A stretch of DNA of 9,868 bases from Rhodospirillales bacterium (GTDB lineage Bacteria > Pseudomonadota > Alphaproteobacteria > CACIAM-22H2): the NCBI GenBank assembly GCA_016195145.1, contig JACQAF010000199.1, positions 1-9,868 on the forward strand. Direction: 5' to 3'. Below the pieces are notes generated by a model that had not been told where the DNA came from, did no database searches, and saw only the letters and a list, made by a program, of their open reading frames with translations. The position numbers and the translations under genes were made by a program. This document shows, piece by piece, positions 5,794-9,868 of this stretch (positions are counted from its first letter, which is position 1; every line of letters starts with the position of its first letter).

Positions 5794-6371
5794 GGCGGCG
5801 CGTCGTCGTATAGCCGCGCATCAAGCATTTGCCGCGTGTCGACGACGGTGCAGTATTCGCCGTGCAGGTTGGCAAGGGACAGGGCGTGGATTTCGTCCGC
5901 CTGCCAGTTTCGTCCGTTGAGGTCGCGCCGGCCAAACGTGAATGTGGCGTCGTGCGCCAGAAAGACCGCGTAACCGAGATTTCCGGCCATTCTAACGGTC
6001 GCTTCAACCGAGTTATTCGTGATAACGCCGGCAATAATCAGGGTCGTCTGCCCGCGCGCCCGCAGCATCGCATCGAGGTCGGTGCCGATGAATGCGCTAT
6101 TGGTTCGTTTGGCGACGATGGGCTCGCCGGGAAGCGGGCGAACTTCGTCTTTGAATTCGTTGCCGGGCTGCCCCGGCCGGTATGCAGATGACGGCGACGT
6201 ACTGTCGTGGCGGATATGATAAAGAGGCAGGCGGTCGCGCCGCCAGCGGGCGAGAAGAGCCGCCATATTCGCCTCGGCGTTGGGGTTGTTGCGCACGCCC
6301 CAAGAGGGCTCGTCGATCGCCCTTTGAACGTCGATGATCAGCAACGCTGTTGATCGCGGAAGATTCTGCAT
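5757..6371 (-). CDS. Isochorismatase-family (cysteine hydrolase-like) protein with Ser in place of the catalytic Cys
   Basis: A 204-aa cytoplasmic alpha/beta hydrolase of the isochorismatase/nicotinamidase superfamily. The N-terminal strand ALLIIDVQ carries the conserved Asp (D14), and AKRTNSAFIGTDLD carries the conserved Lys (K88). The nucleophile motif, usually GV-x-TN-x-CVE-x-T-x-RMA, reads GVITNNSVEATVRMA, so the nucleophile position is S121 (codon TCG, 6009-6011) rather than Cys. The rest of the motif and the downstream GNLGY segment are well kept, so the protein looks folded and under selection. It may be a subfamily with altered or no amidase chemistry; the substrate cannot be named. 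The ATG at 6369-6371 has AAGGGA 8 nt upstream, overlapping the stop of the preceding gene, which implies translational coupling. The C-terminal tail after about 193 may be altered, because the frame ends at the EEP-fragment junction. Confidence 0.88.
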   Translation of the reverse strand: MQNLPRSTALLIIDVQRAIDEPSWGVRNNPNAEANMAALLARWRRDRLPLYHIRHDSTSPSSAYRPGQPGNEFKDEVRPLPGEPIVAKRTNSAFIGTDLDAMLRARGQTTLIIAGVITNNSVEATVRMAGNLGYAVFLAHDATFTFGRRDLNGRNWQADEIHALSLANLHGEYCTVVDTRQMLDARLYDDAPPYGRSNSATTGA

Positions 6372-6383
6372 CTGTCCGGTCCC

Positions 6384-8510
6384 TTAACGCCCTTCGCGCC
6401 GCCAGGCGAGGATGAGCGCGCCAAGCGTCAGCAGGAATAGCGCCGCCCCCGGCATCAGCGGCAATTGCATCAGGCCGGTGACGACGTAGTCGCCGTTGGC
6501 GCGCAGGCCGATCCAGCCGCGGCCGCCCGGCTCCCTGCCGCCGGCCTCGCGCCCTGGGCGAACGCGGCGGATATCGGGCAGGCCATCGGCGAGCCACAGG
6601 ACCTGGCCGCCGGTCGCCCTGGCCGCCGGGGCGAGCAGGGTTTCGGTCGCGCGCACATTGGCGAATTCGACCGGGTTGAGCGCGCCGACCGCGGCGATGG
6701 CGATGCGCGTACCGTCGGTCAGGTGATAAAGACCGGTTTCCTCGGCCTCGATCGTCGCACCCGACCGGCCGCCGCGCCCTTCGGCCAGCGCGACCGTCCG
6801 CTTGGCGCCCGACGGCGCCGTCACCTCGATGCTCTTGCCATCGGCGACCAGCGAGCGGCGTTCGATCTCGATGCGGTTGCCGCGCACGGTGGCGCGCAGA
6901 TCGTTCTCCTCCAGCTCCGGCTCCTTCATCAGCCAGTGCGCGATGCGGCGTAGCAGCTCGGCCTGCGGCCCGCCGCCCTCGTAGCCGCGCGCCCACAGCC
7001 AGATCTGGTCCGACATGATCTGCGCCACCCGGCCGTCGCCGACGCGGTCGAGCAGCAGCAGCGGCCGGTCATTGGCCCCGCTCATCAGCACCTGTCCGCG
7101 TCGCGGTTCGGTGTCGATATGCCGGAACCAGCGGCCCCATGGCGGATCGGCGGCATCGGCCCCCGGCAGGTCGGCGGTCACCGGATGGCGGCGGCCGAGA
7201 TCGGTGGGCTTCGGCTTGAAGCCCTGCTCGAAGCTGGTGCCGGTCGGCACGCCGGGCATGATCTGGCCGATCGGCGAGCCGAACAGATTGCCCGACGAAC
7301 CGAAATTCGGCCCGACCGAGACGAGCAGCGCGCCGCCGCCGCGCACGTAGCGCACGATGTTGTCGAGATAGGTCTGGGCCAGCACGTCGCGCCGCCGGTA
7401 GCGGTCGAAGATCACCAGATCGAACTCGGCGAGCTTGATCTCGAATAGCTCGCGCACCGGGAAGGCGATCAGCGATAGCTCGTTGACCGGGGTGAAATCC
7501 TGCGCCTCGGGCGGCCGCAGAATGGTGAAGTGGACGAGATCGACCGACGGATCGGATTTGAGCAGGTTGCGCCATGTCCGCTCGCCGGGATGCGGCTCGC
7601 CGGTGACCAGCAGAACGCGCAGCCGGTCGCGCACGCCGTTGACCGCGACCACGGCGCGGTTGTTGTCGAGCGTCAGCTCGCGCGGGCCGGCCTCGACCGC
7701 GATCTCGAAAATCGTCGTGCCGCCATGTTCGAGGGTGAATTCGATATTGTGCGATTCGCCGACCGGAATGCGGAAGCTCTGCGGCTCGCCGCCGTCGCGA
7801 CGCACGTCGACGCGGGCGAGCTGGCGCGCCGGGTCGCGGCCGCCGGGCGGCGGCCCGTCGTCGATGCGCAACGTCACCGCGAACGGCTTGCCGACGATGC
7901 CATAGGTTGGGCTGCGCTCGACGATCAGGCGGCGATCGCCCTCGCTACGCTCGCCGGTCAGCAGGGCGTGGACCGGCCCCGGCAGCCGCTCGCGCTCGGC
8001 CTCGCCCAGGGCGCCGTCGGGCCCCGGCTGCGGCGCGTCGTGGACCTGGCCGTCGGTGAGCAGGATGACGCCGGCGACACGGCTTTTGGGCACGTCGGCG
8101 AGCGCCCGCTCCACCGCTTCGAACAGGCGCGTTCCCTCGCCGCCCCCGCCGCCAGCGCGCGGTGCGCCGGCGCGGATCGTCCGCACCTCAAGATCCTTGT
8201 ACTGGGCGAGGCGGGTTTCAACCGCCTGCAATCCCGCTTCGGTCCGCCGGCGGCGCTCGCCGAGCCCCTGGCTCGGCGATTCGTCGACGACGACCAGCGC
8301 CACGTCGGTCAGCGGCCGGCGCTCCTCGATCACGGTGACCGGATTGACGAGGGCGAAAACCAGCCCGACGGCAGCGAGCGTGCGCCAGAGCGCGCCGCGC
8401 GCCCGCGCCCACCAGCCGACGCCCACGCCGATCGCCGCCGCCGCCGCTAGCGCCGCGATCAGCGGCCACGGCAATAGCGGCGCGGTGACGAAGGTAAGTT
8501 CGCCGCTCAT
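6384..8510 (-). CDS. Membrane protein with vWA (MIDAS) and glutamine-amidotransferase-like domains
   Basis: A 708-aa protein. Two N-terminal membrane spans (about 13-32 and 42-60) precede a vWA-like domain (68-185) with a complete metal-ion-dependent adhesion site: D76-x-S78-x-S80, T127 and D153 (LLTDGQ). A beta-rich segment follows (about 195-295). Next is a class I glutamine-amidotransferase-like fold (297-530: RLRVLLVTGEP, FDLVIFDRY, YVRGGGALLVSVGPNFG) with no Cys at a nucleophile elbow, so it is not an amidotransferase despite the usual annotation. A second beta-rich segment and a final span (about 682-703) complete it. The soluble bulk between spans is probably periplasmic. In alphaproteobacteria such genes sit with MoxR ATPase, DUF58 and DUF4159 genes, a set thought to act in envelope protein assembly or maturation. 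The ATG overlaps the DUF4159 stop as ATGA, so it is translationally coupled. Confidence 0.9.
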   Translation of the reverse strand: MSGELTFVTAPLLPWPLIAALAAAAAIGVGVGWWARARGALWRTLAAVGLVFALVNPVTVIEERRPLTDVALVVVDESPSQGLGERRRRTEAGLQAVETRLAQYKDLEVRTIRAGAPRAGGGGGEGTRLFEAVERALADVPKSRVAGVILLTDGQVHDAPQPGPDGALGEAERERLPGPVHALLTGERSEGDRRLIVERSPTYGIVGKPFAVTLRIDDGPPPGGRDPARQLARVDVRRDGGEPQSFRIPVGESHNIEFTLEHGGTTIFEIAVEAGPRELTLDNNRAVVAVNGVRDRLRVLLVTGEPHPGERTWRNLLKSDPSVDLVHFTILRPPEAQDFTPVNELSLIAFPVRELFEIKLAEFDLVIFDRYRRRDVLAQTYLDNIVRYVRGGGALLVSVGPNFGSSGNLFGSPIGQIMPGVPTGTSFEQGFKPKPTDLGRRHPVTADLPGADAADPPWGRWFRHIDTEPRRGQVLMSGANDRPLLLLDRVGDGRVAQIMSDQIWLWARGYEGGGPQAELLRRIAHWLMKEPELEENDLRATVRGNRIEIERRSLVADGKSIEVTAPSGAKRTVALAEGRGGRSGATIEAEETGLYHLTDGTRIAIAAVGALNPVEFANVRATETLLAPAARATGGQVLWLADGLPDIRRVRPGREAGGREPGGRGWIGLRANGDYVVTGLMQLPLMPGAALFLLTLGALILAWRREGR

Positions 8511-9868
8511 CGCCGCAACCGTTCGAGAATGGTTTCGACGTGCACCTGGTCGGTCTTGTAATTGCCGGTCAGGGCGTACATCACCAGGTTGACGCCGAAG
8601 CGCAGCGCGGTTTCGCGCTGTCCTTCGCCGCCCGGCACGGTGGCGAACATCGGCTGGCCGCGCGCGTCGGTCGCCCAGGCGGCGGCCCAGTCATGCGCGC
8701 CGACGATGACCGACGACACGCCGTCATTTACCCGGTCGTTGCTGTCCTCGACCCAAAGCGGCCGGCCGGTCCAGCGGCCGGGAAACTCGTCGATCAGATA
8801 GAACGATTTGGTCAGCACGTGGCCGTCGGGGATCGGGCGCAGCGCTGGCAGGTCGAGCTGACGCAGGATGTCGCGCAGCCGCTGGCCGGCGGGACCGACG
8901 CCGCCGAGGGCGATCGCCTCGGCGTCGCGCGTATCGAACAGGATCATGCCGCCGCGGCGCAGGAAAGCATTGATCCGCGCCATCGCCACGGGCGAGGGGC
9001 GCGGGCTTTCGGCGACCACCGGCCAGTAGAGCAGCGGATAGAAGGCGAGTTCGTCGCGCTCGATGTCGATCTCGATCGGCGGGGCCGGATCGACCGCCGT
9101 GCGGCGCGACAGAACGGCGCCGAGGCCGGAAAGGCCGGCGCGCGATACTTGGTCGATATCGGGATTGCCGGTCCGCACATAGCCGAGATGGGTTGCGAGC
9201 GTGCTCAGGACGGCGGCGTTGTCGTCGTTCGCCGGGCGCGTGGGGCCGGGGGCCGTCTGGGCAAACGCCGTCCCGCCGCCGGCGAGAAAGGCGAGAAGAA
9301 TCGCAGCCGCGCCGGGCCGGGCGAGCTTCGGCCACAAGCCGCGCAGCGCAAGGCTGGCCGCCAGATCGACCAGCGCCAGAACGAGCGCCGTGGCGAGCAG
9401 CCAGGGCTTGAAATCGACCTCGCGCCCGCCGCCGAATGCGCCGCGGCCGATGCCCGTCGGCAACGCGGCGATCGCTTTCAGCGGCGACAGGCCGGGCGAC
9501 AGGTTGAGCGCCCGCCGTCCGACCTCGCTGCCATAAAATCCGGGCGGGAATTTGGGCCCGGCCTTGGTCGTGGCGAAGGCGCGGCTGAGAATGGCGAGGG
9601 CAGCGGGCGGCGGCGCGCTCAGCCGGCCGAAGCCGTCGAGCGAGGATAGCGGCGGCAGCGGGGTGTCGCCGGCGTCGCCGGCCACGCCTTGCGACAAGGC
9701 GACCAGACGCTGAAGCATTTCGACGAACAATCCCGACAGCGGCAGGTTCGACCATTCCGGCGTCGCGGTGGTGTGCATCAGGACGAGCCAGCCATCGCCC
9801 CGCTTGTCGGCGGTGACCAGGGGCGTGCCATCGGTCAGTCGGGCCCAGGTCTTGCCGGCGAGGTCGAG
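8507..9868 (-). CDS. DUF4159-domain membrane protein, 5' end outside the window
   Basis: The frame is open to the window edge: upstream of the ATG at 9776-9778, thirty more in-frame codons read on, including LTDGTPLVTADKRGDGWLVL. That ATG is therefore internal, and 453 residues of a longer protein are seen; relatives are often about 900 aa with BatA-like N-terminal spans. Counting from the 9776-9778 Met, the segment TPEWSNLPLSGLFVEML (6-22) belongs to the amidotransferase-like domain. Two membrane spans lie at about 124-147 and 156-173, followed by the DUF4159 domain (about 196-423) with FYPLLYWPV, INAFLRRGGMILFDTRD and the terminal TGNYKTDQVHVETILERL. The start of DUF4159 after the second span suggests an extracytoplasmic domain. 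Its molecular role is unknown. It is the first visible gene of the minus-strand operon ending at 5757. Confidence 0.9.
   Translation of the reverse strand, partial: LDLAGKTWARLTDGTPLVTADKRGDGWLVLMHTTATPEWSNLPLSGLFVEMLQRLVALSQGVAGDAGDTPLPPLSSLDGFGRLSAPPPAALAILSRAFATTKAGPKFPPGFYGSEVGRRALNLSPGLSPLKAIAALPTGIGRGAFGGGREVDFKPWLLATALVLALVDLAASLALRGLWPKLARPGAAAILLAFLAGGGTAFAQTAPGPTRPANDDNAAVLSTLATHLGYVRTGNPDIDQVSRAGLSGLGAVLSRRTAVDPAPPIEIDIERDELAFYPLLYWPVVAESPRPSPVAMARINAFLRRGGMILFDTRDAEAIALGGVGPAGQRLRDILRQLDLPALRPIPDGHVLTKSFYLIDEFPGRWTGRPLWVEDSNDRVNDGVSSVIVGAHDWAAAWATDARGQPMFATVPGGEGQRETALRFGVNLVMYALTGNYKTDQVHVETILERLRR

Noticed and set aside
5757..6371. Isochorismatase-family gene as a pseudogene because of the missing Cys
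   Set aside because: The frame is intact, the rest of the motif is conserved and the ribosome-binding site is good. An altered-function subfamily fits better than decay.
8540..9649. Plus-strand open frame (369 codons) opposite the DUF4159 gene
   Set aside because: It is the complement of a recognised coding frame, with Arg/Ala/Gly-rich composition and no family features.

Overview
The window is a GC-rich chromosomal segment, most likely from an alphaproteobacterium of Rhodospirillales-like type. That placement is inferred from an N-terminal motif of the alphaproteobacterial PodJ/Sel1 kind, an MEP-pathway ispE, and a DUF4159 / von Willebrand-like membrane-protein operon of a type common in that class. 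No phage, transposase, integrase or CRISPR array is visible. Apart from one AT-rich gap and one gene fragment, it reads as ordinary chromosome.

Layout. Positions 1-666 (+) hold the 3' three quarters of ispE (isoprenoid precursor synthesis). Converging on it are three minus-strand genes: 2733-3191 (152 aa), 2280-2534 (84 aa) and 699-2183 (494 aa; one membrane span, four Sel1 repeats, C-terminal peptidoglycan-binding domain). All three begin with the same roughly 35-residue motif, with two tryptophans exactly 27 residues apart, followed by quite different tails. An AT-rich gap (about 38% GC by hand count over 2541-2740) separates the first two. Divergent from this cluster, 3365-5414 (+) is a two-gene gmd-fcl operon with overlapping reading frames. 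It converts GDP-mannose to GDP-L-fucose for surface polysaccharide.

Next comes a complete tRNA-Gln(UUG) at 5551-5625, with a plausible promoter and a nested inverted repeat in its leader. Just downstream (5695-5793) is a 32-codon fragment with the N-terminal signature of the endonuclease/exonuclease/phosphatase (EEP) family. It runs tail-to-tail into the following operon, which suggests an old deletion or rearrangement next to the tRNA.

Positions 5757-9868 (-) form a tight operon read from right to left: a DUF4159 membrane protein (its 5' end lies outside the window), a 708-aa membrane protein with an intact MIDAS-type vWA domain and a glutamine-amidotransferase-like domain (4-bp ATGA overlap), and an isochorismatase-family hydrolase (12-bp gap). 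The hydrolase has Ser at the position normally held by the catalytic Cys.

I see no clear-cut new defence or mobile system. The best leads are the three-gene shared-motif cluster, the truncated EEP gene beside the tRNA, and the Cys-to-Ser hydrolase attached to the DUF4159/vWA operon.
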